A stretch of DNA of 33,152 nucleotides from Opitutaceae bacterium (GTDB taxonomy: Bacteria > Verrucomicrobiota > Verrucomicrobiia > Opitutales > Opitutaceae): contig PLTZ01000060.1 in NCBI GenBank assembly GCA_003164715.1, positions 1 through 33,152 on the forward strand, written 5' to 3'. The notes under the pieces are model-generated. The model saw only the letters and a program-made list of their open reading frames with translations, did no database searches and had not been told where the DNA came from. Position numbers and translations under genes: made by a program. Positions within the stretch are counted from its first letter, which is position 1; every line of letters begins with the position of its first letter. Shown one piece after another: positions 1 to 8,628 of this stretch.

Positions 1-125
1 TAAGAAACCGGAAGAACCAAAAAAAACGGCAAATCAAGCGTCTATCAATCCCGCATTAACCGCAACGGGCAAGTGTCTGGACATTTGCGAGACTATAGCG
101 GAATACTCCCCAAGCATCCTAGGCA
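1..125. other. Leader region upstream of the first glycosyltransferase
   Basis: This stretch is more AT-rich than the rest of the window and contains an A-rich run near positions 18-27. I see no coding region. It probably holds the promoter of the glycosyltransferase gene starting at 126, but no well-spaced -35/-10 pair stands out. Confidence 0.4.
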
Positions 126-1067
126 ATGTCAAATCAGGCTAAGCACATTACCATTCTGGCACCTTGCTTCAATGAAGCGGGAAATGTGACCGCGCTCCAT
201 GAACGCATCGCGGCCGTGTTTAAGGGCAGAGACGATTGCGTCTACGGTATGCTTTTCATCGACAACGCTTCAAGCGACGGCACCGTCGCTGAACTGCGTT
301 CGCTCGCGGCCTCGGACCCTTCGGTCAAGGTCGTCCTAAACAATCGCAATTACGGCCACGTACGATCGCCCTTCTACGGTTTGCTGCAGGCGACGGGCGA
401 TGCCGTTGTCGTGGTCGCGTCGGACCTACAGGATCCGCCGGAGCTAATCCCGGAATTGATCCGCCTTTGGCAGGAAGGAAACGACGTGGTTCTTGGACAA
501 AAGAAGAACAGCGCCGAGTCGCCGTTGTTTTTCGCCGTTCGCAAGGCGTATTACCGGCTTGTCAAGCGTCTTGCTGATGTGGACCTGCTGGAAAACGTGA
601 CGGGATTTGGTCTGTACGACCGGAAGGTCATTGAGGAGTTTCGCCACCTCGACGACCCATACCCGTACGTTCGTGGCCTGATCAGCGAACTTGGCTACAA
701 GGTCGCCTTGGTCCCCTATGAACAGCCGCGCCGCACCCGGGGGATAACAAAGAACAATTTTTACACGCTTTATGATGTGGCAATGCTCGGAATCACGAGC
801 CATTCCAAGGTTCCTCTCCGCCTGGCGACCATGCTTGGGTTTGCGGCCTCGGCCCTTTCGTTTCTCGTGGGCATCGGCTATCTTGGCTACAAGCTTGTGT
901 TCTGGGAACGCTTTGCCGTGGGCATGGCGCCTGTTGTCATTGGGCTCTTCTTTTTTGCCTCGGTGCAGCTTTTCTTCATCGGCGTGATCGGTGAATACAT
1001 TGGCGCGATCCACACGCGCGTTTCTAAACGACCGCTCGTCGTCGAAAAGGAGCGGATTAATTTCTAG
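126..1067 (+). CDS. Membrane-anchored family 2 glycosyltransferase (GtrB/DPM1-like)
   Basis: The 313-residue protein has an N-terminal GT-A family 2 domain (about residues 7-230) followed by two C-terminal hydrophobic helices (about 236-258 and 268-292). The N-terminus carries the APCFNEAGN nucleotide-sugar motif, and the acidic metal-binding motif is SDLQDPPE, typical of polyprenyl-phosphate glycosyltransferases. Such enzymes move a sugar from a nucleotide donor to undecaprenyl phosphate on the inner face of the cytoplasmic membrane, for use by GT-C enzymes outside. The donor sugar cannot be read from sequence. The ATG at 126 has only a weak upstream AGG. The gene converges on, and overlaps by 11 bases, the polytopic membrane protein gene on the other strand, a plausible user of the lipid-linked sugar. 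Its base composition is a little less GC-rich than the genes after 7 kb. Confidence 0.85.
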   Translation: MSNQAKHITILAPCFNEAGNVTALHERIAAVFKGRDDCVYGMLFIDNASSDGTVAELRSLAASDPSVKVVLNNRNYGHVRSPFYGLLQATGDAVVVVASDLQDPPELIPELIRLWQEGNDVVLGQKKNSAESPLFFAVRKAYYRLVKRLADVDLLENVTGFGLYDRKVIEEFRHLDDPYPYVRGLISELGYKVALVPYEQPRRTRGITKNNFYTLYDVAMLGITSHSKVPLRLATMLGFAASALSFLVGIGYLGYKLVFWERFAVGMAPVVIGLFFFASVQLFFIGVIGEYIGAIHTRVSKRPLVVEKERINF

Positions 1068-3162
1068 GACGGATTGCGGTCAGGGCCCCAAGAAGCAGGA
1101 TGGCTGTCCATGCGCAGATCGCGGTCCAGTAGGATAGCCTGAGGAGTAAGGGGCCGGTGAACCAGAGCGAGACGGTATGATTCCCAGGCTGCACGGGAAT
1201 CGACGCCAAGCCCTGTTCTGATTGGACGACGGCGGAGTCATGCCCGTCGACCGAGGCACGGTAGCCTGGCATAAACACACGCGGCGTTTCGACGAGGGCG
1301 CCAACCTCGGTCCTCACAGCCGCCGTTAGCGGCACATGGGATTCGACCTCTATTGGCTCCGTGTGGGAGTCTATCTCGCGGAGGTTAAAGGAGCCGAAAG
1401 CTTCGAATTCCGCGGTCTCGGCGCCTGGCAACATGGGTATGAAGCGGATTTGCAGGTCCTCACCAGCTGGATCACTTGTCCAAAGGTCGATGCTTCGGGA
1501 ATTTCCCGGTCCGCTGCCGAATGCGAGGGCCTCTCCAGAGGAGGGGAGCGCATATTCACGGAAGATCGTGCGGCCGACGAGTTGCAGGACGCCCGGCACG
1601 CTTTCCCGGGCAAAGGAGAACTCGAGTTCGTAGCGGTTGCCGCACTTGAGGTGCAAGGTCGGCTTCAAATCCAGTATCCCTGGGTTCGCATTGACCGTTC
1701 CAATCAAGAGGCCTGACTGGATAACAGGGGCTGGGGCGATGGGCAGCACCTTACCGGAGTCTCTGGATACCAGCCGCACCTGTGACCTGGGGTCAACGAC
1801 CCCGTTCGTGAAATACGCCGGCACCTTTGCGAACAGGCCGTACGCATGGTCCATGAGGAGCACGTTCTCGGGACGCTGAAGCCGCGCGGAGGAAGCCGCC
1901 GTGGAGGTGCGCTCGGGGGCCGCTCGGATAAACTGCCTCGATTCCCACAGGCTCCAGCAGCAGCATCCAAGGGTGAGGACGGCCGCAAATGCCCCCCGAG
2001 CCTTCCATTTAGGCGGGTCGAACGTCGCAAACGCGATCTGTCCTGCCGCTGCGAGAAGCGCTGCCACGATCAGGTAAAACCTCTGCATCGGCCAGTAATA
2101 CGTGATCCTGACAACGGCCGAAGGAATGTGATTCCAGAGGAAACCCGTGAACCCGGGAACAGGCAGCACCAGGAGCAGGAGAAACCCGGCACTTGCCAGA
2201 AGGATTGGAAGGTCCGGGCGGCGGGCGGTGAGCGACGCCGCACTCGCGCAGGCAAGGACGACCCAGAGCGCATAGCCCAGTTGGAGGTCGGAAAGCCTGC
2301 GGGCGTGGTCGGAAAGCGGCTGTAAGACGGCAGGGAAGACGCTGCGCACGAACCCCATGAGTTTTTCCGGGTGGCCAAGGGTACCGACTACGGTGCTTTC
2401 TGCCCCAGAGGCATGGATCTCGGCAACAGAAACGAACGGGTATTGGGCCAAGACCGCAAATATGACGGCACCCAGCATCGCGCGTTTGAACGGATCCAGG
2501 CTATGGCGGACATAGACCAGCCGGACGAGCTGAGAGGCCAAGGCAATGAACGTGAACCACAGCGCAATCGGCGAGTGCGCCCACCATAGAGCGGCAAGGG
2601 GAGCGGCGAGCCACACCTGCGAGGCAAGATCATCCCTCTGGAAGGTACGTACGATCCCGTAGACGGCCAGGGGTGCCAGCGGGACCGTCATCCATGTCAT
2701 GTACAGGTCTTGGGTATAGATGGTCGCAAGAAGCCCTGGGCAACTAAGGTATAGGACCGAGAATCCCACCGCGTTCCACCGCCTGTCAGGAGCAATCCGA
2801 CAAAGCGTAAGATAGCAGGCATAGATGCCCGCCACTCCGCAAACGATCACGGTCAAGTGCTGGAGTGCGATGAATCCGAGTGTCCGCCCGGTCAGCAGGT
2901 CGAGGAGTCCCGCCAAGTGTTGGTACATGGGCGCGACCCGGAGCGGATAGACGGCCCCGTTGAATGCAAATTCCGTCTGCCCGGCAAAGATGGGGAACAC
3001 GCCTTTGCGAAGCTGGGTGACGTAGTCCGCCAGCATGTTGGCGTACCAGAGGGCGTCGCCCGCGCCGTACATTCTGGCTGTGGCAAAGGGGTGCAGGAGC
3101 CAGGCTGCGACGGCCGCAAGGACACCCACTCGAGCAAGTTCCCTTTGCCTAGGTCCTGCCAT
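1057..3162 (-). CDS. Polytopic membrane protein, GT-C / YfhO-like (putative)
   Basis: The 701-residue protein has about ten hydrophobic helices in its first 400 residues, then a soluble, probably periplasmic beta-rich region (about 420-670), then a final helix (about 676-698). This layout and the early GAGDALWYANMLADY and YPLRVAPMYQHLAGLLD segments resemble large integral membrane proteins annotated as YfhO-like or 6-pyruvoyl-tetrahydropterin-synthase-related, many of which are suspected GT-C glycosyltransferases using lipid-linked sugars. No catalytic residue can be assigned with confidence. The gene follows the methyltransferase-glycosyltransferase gene by 7 bases, so the two are probably cotranscribed. 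No clear Shine-Dalgarno sequence precedes the ATG, which suggests coupling to the upstream gene. The exact function is unknown. Confidence 0.6.
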   Translation of the reverse strand: MAGPRQRELARVGVLAAVAAWLLHPFATARMYGAGDALWYANMLADYVTQLRKGVFPIFAGQTEFAFNGAVYPLRVAPMYQHLAGLLDLLTGRTLGFIALQHLTVIVCGVAGIYACYLTLCRIAPDRRWNAVGFSVLYLSCPGLLATIYTQDLYMTWMTVPLAPLAVYGIVRTFQRDDLASQVWLAAPLAALWWAHSPIALWFTFIALASQLVRLVYVRHSLDPFKRAMLGAVIFAVLAQYPFVSVAEIHASGAESTVVGTLGHPEKLMGFVRSVFPAVLQPLSDHARRLSDLQLGYALWVVLACASAASLTARRPDLPILLASAGFLLLLVLPVPGFTGFLWNHIPSAVVRITYYWPMQRFYLIVAALLAAAGQIAFATFDPPKWKARGAFAAVLTLGCCCWSLWESRQFIRAAPERTSTAASSARLQRPENVLLMDHAYGLFAKVPAYFTNGVVDPRSQVRLVSRDSGKVLPIAPAPVIQSGLLIGTVNANPGILDLKPTLHLKCGNRYELEFSFARESVPGVLQLVGRTIFREYALPSSGEALAFGSGPGNSRSIDLWTSDPAGEDLQIRFIPMLPGAETAEFEAFGSFNLREIDSHTEPIEVESHVPLTAAVRTEVGALVETPRVFMPGYRASVDGHDSAVVQSEQGLASIPVQPGNHTVSLWFTGPLLLRLSYWTAICAWTAILLLGALTAIRPRN

Positions 3163-3169
3163 TGGGGGA

Positions 3170-4591
3170 TCAGACGAACTTTAGCTTGCGCGCAGCAAAG
3201 AGAACCATTCGCAGGAGCAGCCACCCGTGCTGCCAGCGGTGAATGTTAGTAGAGCCATAGGTCCTCTCCTTGTAGCGCACCGGGACGTCGACAATCTTCA
3301 TGTTCAGCCGGGCCGCGCCGAAGAGCAGGTCGAAATCCCCGAACGGGTCGAATTCCCCGAAATAGGCGCGGTTCGCCACGATCCGCTCGTAGTCCGAGCG
3401 CCTGAGGACCTTGGTTCCGCAGAGCGTGTCCTTAAGGGGCTGTCCCAGCATCCAGGTGAACAGAATCCCAAAGGCCTTGTTGGCACACATGTTTAGGAAT
3501 TGCATCGCAGCCTTGTCCATCGGGTAGACGAGCCGGGAGCCGTTCGCGAACTCGGCGCGCCCCGAGGTGATAGCGTCATAGAATTTCGGCATTTCCTCAG
3601 GCGGGACCGTAAGGTCCGCATCGAGGATGATGAAGAGGTCGCCCTCGGCGACCGCGAATCCCGCGCGCACGGCATCGCCCTTTCCGCAGCCGGGCTGCTT
3701 CAGGGTCTTTATCCGGCGCCCCGGGTTTTCGCGGGCGACGCGCTCAATCTCCTCCCAGGTGTTGTCCTTGGAGTTGCCCTCGACGAAGATGAGCTCGGTG
3801 CCGGCACCCATGTCCGGGGTCCGCTTGACCGCGGCCTCGATGTTCCCCGCCTCGTTCCTCGCGGGGATGACAACCGAGACCGTGAGGGGCCCGGTCTCCC
3901 GTCCGCGGGCCGGCCGGGCGACGCAGAAGACGCTCATGCAGAACCAGGGGAACACCGGGGCAAACCAGCGGTTGATGAACGAGCCAATCCCGAGAGCCTG
4001 CACCGGGCAGAGGATCCGGGGCTGCACGGTTAAGGGGCTCCAGTCCCCGAGGCCCATGAGGCCGATAATGTCCGTGGTTGCGAGCCAGTTGCTGGGCGGC
4101 ATGCCCCGCTTGATCCCGAGCGCAGTCGCGGCCGCGAACACGGGCCTCCAGAGCGCCGACGGGAAGTTGACGATCAAGCGGGTGCCGGGGTGGGAGACCG
4201 CGTGCAGGCGCTCCAGGAGCTGCTGGACGTCGGCGGCGAAGTTGAGCGTGTCCGAGATGATGATGCAGTCGAAGCGCTCCTGGAGCTCAAGGCCCTCGGC
4301 GGCCTGCACGTGGAACTCGCAGCCCGGGCAGCGCTCCCGCGCGGCGGTGATCTGCCTCTCGGAAAGGTCTATCCCGACCCTGCGGCTAGCCCTAAGCCGC
4401 CTCAGGAGTTCGCCCGAGCCGCAGCCGACCTCGAGCACCGACGCGTCGGCCGGAATGAGCAGGTTATAGTAGTGGGCGAGGATCGCTCGGTAGCCTAGCG
4501 ACGCCCAGTTGAGCACGTCCGGCCGCTTGTCGTACCACGCGCGGATCCGCTCCAGGTGCGCTGCGTTAATCTCGGAGACGGCGCGAGGCAT
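3170..4591 (-). CDS. Bifunctional SAM methyltransferase / family 2 glycosyltransferase fusion
   Basis: The 473-residue protein joins two enzymes. Residues about 1-225 form a class I SAM methyltransferase with motif I VLEVGCGSG at 52-60 and an acidic motif II (GIDLSERQ). Residues about 235-473 form a GT2 glycosyltransferase with SVVIPARNEAGN, a FVEGNSKDNT turn and the metal-binding ILDADLTVPP motif. Proteins of this architecture are known as bifunctional methyltransferase/glycosyltransferases. They probably build and methylate surface glycans or lipid-linked sugars. I chose the ATG at 4591: it lies 8 bases after the epimerase stop, is preceded by AGGGA at good spacing, and the methyltransferase fold begins there. 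The frame stays open further upstream but would overlap the epimerase. Substrates are unknown. Confidence 0.85.
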   Translation of the reverse strand: MPRAVSEINAAHLERIRAWYDKRPDVLNWASLGYRAILAHYYNLLIPADASVLEVGCGSGELLRRLRASRRVGIDLSERQITAARERCPGCEFHVQAAEGLELQERFDCIIISDTLNFAADVQQLLERLHAVSHPGTRLIVNFPSALWRPVFAAATALGIKRGMPPSNWLATTDIIGLMGLGDWSPLTVQPRILCPVQALGIGSFINRWFAPVFPWFCMSVFCVARPARGRETGPLTVSVVIPARNEAGNIEAAVKRTPDMGAGTELIFVEGNSKDNTWEEIERVARENPGRRIKTLKQPGCGKGDAVRAGFAVAEGDLFIILDADLTVPPEEMPKFYDAITSGRAEFANGSRLVYPMDKAAMQFLNMCANKAFGILFTWMLGQPLKDTLCGTKVLRRSDYERIVANRAYFGEFDPFGDFDLLFGAARLNMKIVDVPVRYKERTYGSTNIHRWQHGWLLLRMVLFAARKLKFV

Positions 4592-4599
4592 GGGTTTCC

Positions 4600-5604
4600 C
4601 TACGTCCGGTAGTACTCCCGGTACCATTCGACAAACTTTGAAACGCCGGCCTCGAGCGTCGTCGTCGGCCGGTAGCCCGTGTCCCTTTCCAGGTCGGAAG
4701 CGTCGGCAATCGCAGCCTGGACCTCGCAGGCCTGTGCGGACACGAATCTTCGGTCCGCCTTTCGCTTCAGGCACTCCTCCAATACTTCGATTAGCCGGAG
4801 GACCTCGGTCGTGGAATGGTTGCCGATGTTGTAGAGGCGGTAGGGGGCCGAGCTTGAGGCGGGATCGGGCTTCGCGCCGCTCCACGCCGGGTCGCGCGCC
4901 GCGGGCCTTCGGGCAAGCCGCAGGACCGCCTCAACGACGTCGTCAACGTACGTGTAGTCCCTTTGCATCGACCCGTCGCCAAAGATTTCGATCGGTTTGC
5001 CGGCGAGGATCGCCCGGGTGAAGGCGAAAAGGGCCATGTCGGGCCTGCCCCACGGGCCGTACACGGTGAAGAGCCGCACCCCCGTCGTCGGGATCCCGAA
5101 CAGGTGGCTGTAGCTGTGGGCCATGAGCTCGTTGGCCTTTTTTGTAGCGGCGTAGAAGCTTACCGGGTGCTCCGTCGCCTGGTGGACGGAGAAGGGAAGG
5201 GTGCTATTGAGGCCATAGACCGAGCTCGACGAGGCGTAGAGGAGGTGCTCCGGGGGGTGAGCGCGGCAGCCCTCCAGGAGGTTAAGGAACCCGATCAGGT
5301 TGCTGTCCGCATAGGCCCGGGGGTTCGAGAGGGAATGGCGCACCCCCGCCTGGGCGGCGAAGTGCAGGACGAGGCTTGGTCTCGCCTGGTCGAACACCCC
5401 CGCTATCTTGCCGGCGTCGGCCAGGTCCATCCTATGGAAGGTAAACCCCTTCTGCGCCTTGAGAATCCGGGTTCGGGCCTCCTTAAGGCCCACGTCGTAG
5501 TAGTCGTTCACGTTGTCGACGCCGTGCACCGCATGGCCCTCCTTCAGGAGTCGCAGACTCATGTGAAAGCCGATGAAACCCGCGGATCCGGTGACGAGAA
5601 CCAT
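4600..5604 (-). CDS. UDP-glucuronate 4-epimerase-like NAD-dependent epimerase
   Basis: The protein is 334 residues, the usual length for this family, and is an extended short-chain dehydrogenase. It has the NAD-binding GSAGFIG motif at residues 6-12, the family signature DNVNDYYDVGLKEAR (30-44), the SSSSVYG serine motif (about 125-131) and the catalytic YAATK motif (Y151, K155). The NDYYD segment is characteristic of CapI/LspL-type UDP-glucuronate epimerases, which make UDP-galacturonate for capsules and LPS. The ATG at 5604 is preceded by AGAGGA at about 7 bases; an in-frame ATG at 5610 is possible but too close to that site. The gene heads the short - strand polysaccharide run that continues into the methyltransferase-glycosyltransferase gene. 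Confidence 0.85.
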   Translation of the reverse strand: MVLVTGSAGFIGFHMSLRLLKEGHAVHGVDNVNDYYDVGLKEARTRILKAQKGFTFHRMDLADAGKIAGVFDQARPSLVLHFAAQAGVRHSLSNPRAYADSNLIGFLNLLEGCRAHPPEHLLYASSSSVYGLNSTLPFSVHQATEHPVSFYAATKKANELMAHSYSHLFGIPTTGVRLFTVYGPWGRPDMALFAFTRAILAGKPIEIFGDGSMQRDYTYVDDVVEAVLRLARRPAARDPAWSGAKPDPASSSAPYRLYNIGNHSTTEVLRLIEVLEECLKRKADRRFVSAQACEVQAAIADASDLERDTGYRPTTTLEAGVSKFVEWYREYYRT

Positions 5605-5680
5605 GCTCATTTCCTCTTCGGGACAACCAAAGGTCGGAGAGCAGGCTGGGGCAGCGTTGGGCTCATTTCGGAAAACAGCC

Positions 5681-6061
5681 TCAGGCGCCGGATACCAGCC
5701 GCAGAAGCTCCATGAAATGGTTGTCCACCGCGTCAATCGACGCCCCGTAATGCCGGGCACAGGCGGCGATGAGGATATCCGACGCAGGCGCCGTCAGTCC
5801 GGCCGATCGCGCCCGCCGCGCCAGCTCGAACGCCTCGTCCCAGACATCGGCGGTTAATTCCAGCTCCGGCAGCGCGTCCTCGAGGTCTCGAAGGGCCCGT
5901 TTCTCCCGTTCGCCCCTTGCCCCATTCCACAGCTCGAGCCGGACCATGGGCACGATGCAGGCCTCGCCCGCGCGAAGATGCGCGTTCACCCGCTCCCGGA
6001 TGTCCGCGCGGCCTTCGCTGCGAAGCATTTCAATCCATGACGAGGTATCAATCACTACCAC
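5681..6061 (-). CDS. vapC: VapC-type PIN domain toxin (locus 1)
   Basis: This 126-residue PIN domain protein should act as a Mg-dependent ribonuclease toxin. The acidic active site is visible: D5 in the N-terminal VVIDTSSWIE strand, E43 in RLELWNG, D95 in SDILIAA and D113 in VDNHF. The start is a GTG at 6061 that overlaps the last 7 bases of the upstream antitoxin (GTGGTAG), the tight coupling expected of a VapBC operon. The RNA target cannot be predicted. The pair sits between a methyltransferase gene and polysaccharide genes, unrelated in function, as is common for mobile toxin-antitoxin modules. Confidence 0.9.
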   Translation of the reverse strand: MVVIDTSSWIEMLRSEGRADIRERVNAHLRAGEACIVPMVRLELWNGARGEREKRALRDLEDALPELELTADVWDEAFELARRARSAGLTAPASDILIAACARHYGASIDAVDNHFMELLRLVSGA

Positions 6062-6270
6062 GGCTTCTTTCCCTCCTCGCGCATCCTTCCGAGGTCCTCC
6101 TGGGAGATGAAGTCCCTAAATGTCCCTGCGTACTTAGTCAGGCGCGCCATCCGCTGCCGGCGATTGAAGTCCTCGACCGCCTGCACCACCGCTGCGCGTT
6201 TGGTTTCGGCTCCCGTGAAATTCAACAGGTCCCGGAGCGAGTCGTCGGGAATATTGATGGTGGTCTTCAT
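6055..6270 (-). CDS. vapB: VapB-type antitoxin (locus 1)
   Basis: The 71-residue protein starts with MKTTINIPDDSLRDLL, a short ribbon-helix-helix-like DNA-binding segment typical of VapB antitoxins. It continues with the RAAVVQAVEDFNRRQRM helix and ends with an acidic/basic tail that would wrap the toxin. I chose the ATG at 6270 because the fold begins there; longer in-frame starts add only non-conserved residues. It is the first gene of the toxin-antitoxin operon and overlaps vapC by 7 bases. Autoregulation by binding upstream of 6270 is expected from the family, but I found no clear operator. Confidence 0.88.
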   Translation of the reverse strand: MKTTINIPDDSLRDLLNFTGAETKRAAVVQAVEDFNRRQRMARLTKYAGTFRDFISQEDLGRMREEGKKPW

Positions 6271-6362
6271 GATTCCATTACAAGCAATAGCGGAATCCGT
6301 AACAAGCAAATAGAGAATATGCTGACCCGAGAGAACGAATACTCATAAGCCACCAACAATCA

Positions 6363-7127
6363 TTATTTTGTGCTCTTAAGAACGATAAGAAGCCGCGCCG
6401 CAAAGAGATTTGGCAGGGCTGACGCCATGCGGTCGAGCTCCCGCCAGAGCCGGAAAGCGAACGCCCCGCCGAGCTGGGGACCGGAAAACCCTCCGGTCGC
6501 GAAATACTCAAAGGAGGATAGGGGCCTCGCCTCCAGGAGCTCCCAGCCAGCCAGCCGGCCGGGGTTTTCGCGCCGCCAGAAGATCCGGGTGGCTGCGCCC
6601 TGGGCGGCGAAGTAGTCGGCGTCGCTGGGTTCAAAGCCCTCCGGAGCGTCCCAGGTAAGCGCTAGGCGCATGCCGAGCGGCTCGTGGTGGAAGAGGCCAT
6701 AGAGGAGGCGCCCCATGAGGCTCACCGCCGGGTCGAACACGATCACCCGGCCGCCGGGCGCCAACACGCGGCGGAACTCGGCCAGGGCCGTCCCCGGATA
6801 GCGCAGATGGTGCCAGACGTCGAAGAGGATCAGATTCGAGACGGCGCCATCCGCAAAGCTCAGCCGGTAGGCGTTCTCCTGGCAGTCGAGCCAGGGATTC
6901 GGAAAGAGGTCGGTGGTGACGCAGTCGGGTATGACCTCCTTTATGGATCCCATTCCGGAGCCTAATTCGACTACGAGGCCGGCGACCGAGCGATCCAGCC
7001 GGGAGGCGATCAGCTCGTGGAACCCCCGATACACCGCGCGCAGCTGCGGTTTGCGCTCCCAGGCAAGGCGGTTGCCTTGGATTTCAAGGTTGTGCTGGCC
7101 GACCGGCAGCGATTCGCCCGGGTTCAT
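6363..7127 (-). CDS. Class I SAM-dependent methyltransferase (Methyltransf_11 type)
   Basis: The 254-residue protein has a SAM-binding motif I, VELGSGMG, at residues 53-60, a motif II acidic strand (CVTTDLFPNPW), and LILFDVWHHLRYPGTALAE and RRVLAPGGRVIVFDP segments corresponding to motifs IV and VI. These place it in the Methyltransf_11 group. The substrate is unknown. Its position beside glycan genes suggests a sugar or lipid-linked intermediate, but that is only context. No Shine-Dalgarno sequence is visible before the ATG at 7127. It is transcribed divergently from the efflux operon, with 136 bases between them. Confidence 0.8.
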   Translation of the reverse strand: MNPGESLPVGQHNLEIQGNRLAWERKPQLRAVYRGFHELIASRLDRSVAGLVVELGSGMGSIKEVIPDCVTTDLFPNPWLDCQENAYRLSFADGAVSNLILFDVWHHLRYPGTALAEFRRVLAPGGRVIVFDPAVSLMGRLLYGLFHHEPLGMRLALTWDAPEGFEPSDADYFAAQGAATRIFWRRENPGRLAGWELLEARPLSSFEYFATGGFSGPQLGGAFAFRLWRELDRMASALPNLFAARLLIVLKSTK

Positions 7128-7263
7128 AAAAACGATTAAGGGGAACGAAGAGAGTGCCTTAGATGTCCTAACGGGCTCAAGAAAACTCCGGAGCCGCGCC
7201 GGGATTTATGATTGCCATCACCTCTAATTTCCAGCGGTCTGGACTATTACACTACAGTTAAGC
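7128..7263. promoter_or_regulatory. Divergent intergenic region between methyltransferase and tolC-like gene
   Basis: This 136-base region separates two divergent genes and must hold the start signals of both. It is AT-richer than its surroundings, mainly from 7200 to 7263. I could not identify a -35/-10 pair with good spacing, so only the position is supported. Confidence 0.4.
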
Positions 7264-8628
7264 ATGAGACTGCCCGTAGCCCTGTCCCTCGTCCTGGTGG
7301 CCGCCGCGTCGCTCCGGGCCGAGGCCCCCCCGATCCAAGGCACTCTGCCTGAGGACTATCTGCCCGGGCTTAAGCCCCTCCTCAAGGAGGCGGTCGAGCG
7401 CTCCCCGAACACCATTAACGCCAGCCTCGCCGTCGCCCAGGCGGAGGCGAACCGCTACCAGAGCGACTCGATCCTCTATCCTCAGGTCGGAGCGAGCGTG
7501 AATTATGCGGATACGCGCGAGCAGGCGAAGGGCGGGCTTCCGAGCAACAACAAGGGGCTCTACTACTCCGCCAGCATAAGCCAGCCCGTTTTCCAATGGG
7601 GCGCCTATAAGGACCAGTCGAAGATCGCCCACTTGGGGGAAAAGATTTCGGAGCGGAACTTCGCGGAGGCCTACCGCACGCTTGCGACCCTCATCCGGGA
7701 GCAGTATATGGGCCTTATTAGTAAGAAGATCGCGGTGCGCAACGAGCGCTTCCGCCAGAAGATCGACGCGGAGTCGCTCCTGGCGCAGAAGGCGAGGTTT
7801 GAATCCGGAGCGTCCTCCCAATCTGAACTGACGAACTACCAGATGGCGCTCGACGAGCAGACGCTGGCCGGCGACCGGGTCCAGGAGGACTACGACTACG
7901 GCAAGCGCCTGCTGACCCGCCTGGTCGGGATCGACATGGACAAGCTCCCCGACGACTCCGTCCCGCTCGAGATCCCCCATCCCGAGATCACGGCCACGCT
8001 TGCGGACGCGGTCCTCGCTGGCTTCGTGGGCGAGGGGATCGAAAGCACGTTTCAGAACGAGGTCTACAGAATGTATCTCAAGGAGCAGGACCTCAATTAT
8101 TCGATCGCGAAGGTGAGGCTCCTTCCCAAGGTCGCATTGAGCGCCTCCTACTCCTACCAGAACTACACGGCCGCGAGCGCGACGTACGTGAACCAGTACG
8201 GCCTGCAGGAAGAGGCCGTGAACTTGGGCGCCACCTGGACCATCTTCGACGGGCTCGCGACACGAGGCGCCAAGCTTTCGGCCCTCGCCTCGAGGCGCCA
8301 GTACGAGGTGGCGAGGCAGACGTACGTCGACCAGACGGTGGATACGATTACCTACCTGCGCCACCAGCTCGGGTATTCGCAGCGCGCCTTGGCGTTCGCC
8401 GAGATGCACGACGCCCTGCTCGAGGTCCTGGTCAAGCAATTGAACGACGACAAGGCCCGCGGCTATGCCTCGGACGCCTCGATCGACGCGGGCATCCTCA
8501 ACTACTACGCCACGCGCTACCTCATGGTGAACGCGCGGTCCGACTACCTCGGGCGCTGGAGCGAATTCATCTCGCTCGCCGGAATCGACCCCGCGATCTC
8601 CAACATCTCCCCACGCTATGTCCGATAA
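7264..8628 (+). CDS. TolC-family outer membrane efflux protein
   Basis: The 454-residue protein begins with a cleavable signal peptide (about residues 1-20, ending LRAEA). It then shows the two long alpha-helical repeats of outer membrane factor (OEP) proteins, including NASLAVAQAEANRYQSDS in the first and NLGATWTIFDGLATRGAKLSA in the second half. As a trimer it would form the outer membrane exit channel. It is the first gene of a four-gene export operon: the adaptor gene starts 11 bases inside its end, and the permease and ATPase follow. The ATG at 7264 has only a weak upstream purine stretch. What is exported is not evident. Confidence 0.88.
   Translation: MRLPVALSLVLVAAASLRAEAPPIQGTLPEDYLPGLKPLLKEAVERSPNTINASLAVAQAEANRYQSDSILYPQVGASVNYADTREQAKGGLPSNNKGLYYSASISQPVFQWGAYKDQSKIAHLGEKISERNFAEAYRTLATLIREQYMGLISKKIAVRNERFRQKIDAESLLAQKARFESGASSQSELTNYQMALDEQTLAGDRVQEDYDYGKRLLTRLVGIDMDKLPDDSVPLEIPHPEITATLADAVLAGFVGEGIESTFQNEVYRMYLKEQDLNYSIAKVRLLPKVALSASYSYQNYTAASATYVNQYGLQEEAVNLGATWTIFDGLATRGAKLSALASRRQYEVARQTYVDQTVDTITYLRHQLGYSQRALAFAEMHDALLEVLVKQLNDDKARGYASDASIDAGILNYYATRYLMVNARSDYLGRWSEFISLAGIDPAISNISPRYVR

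Noticed and set aside
4592-4885. N-terminal extension of the methyltransferase-glycosyltransferase frame
   Set aside because: It overlaps the end of the epimerase gene, has no conserved sequence, and a better start with a ribosome binding site exists at 4591.
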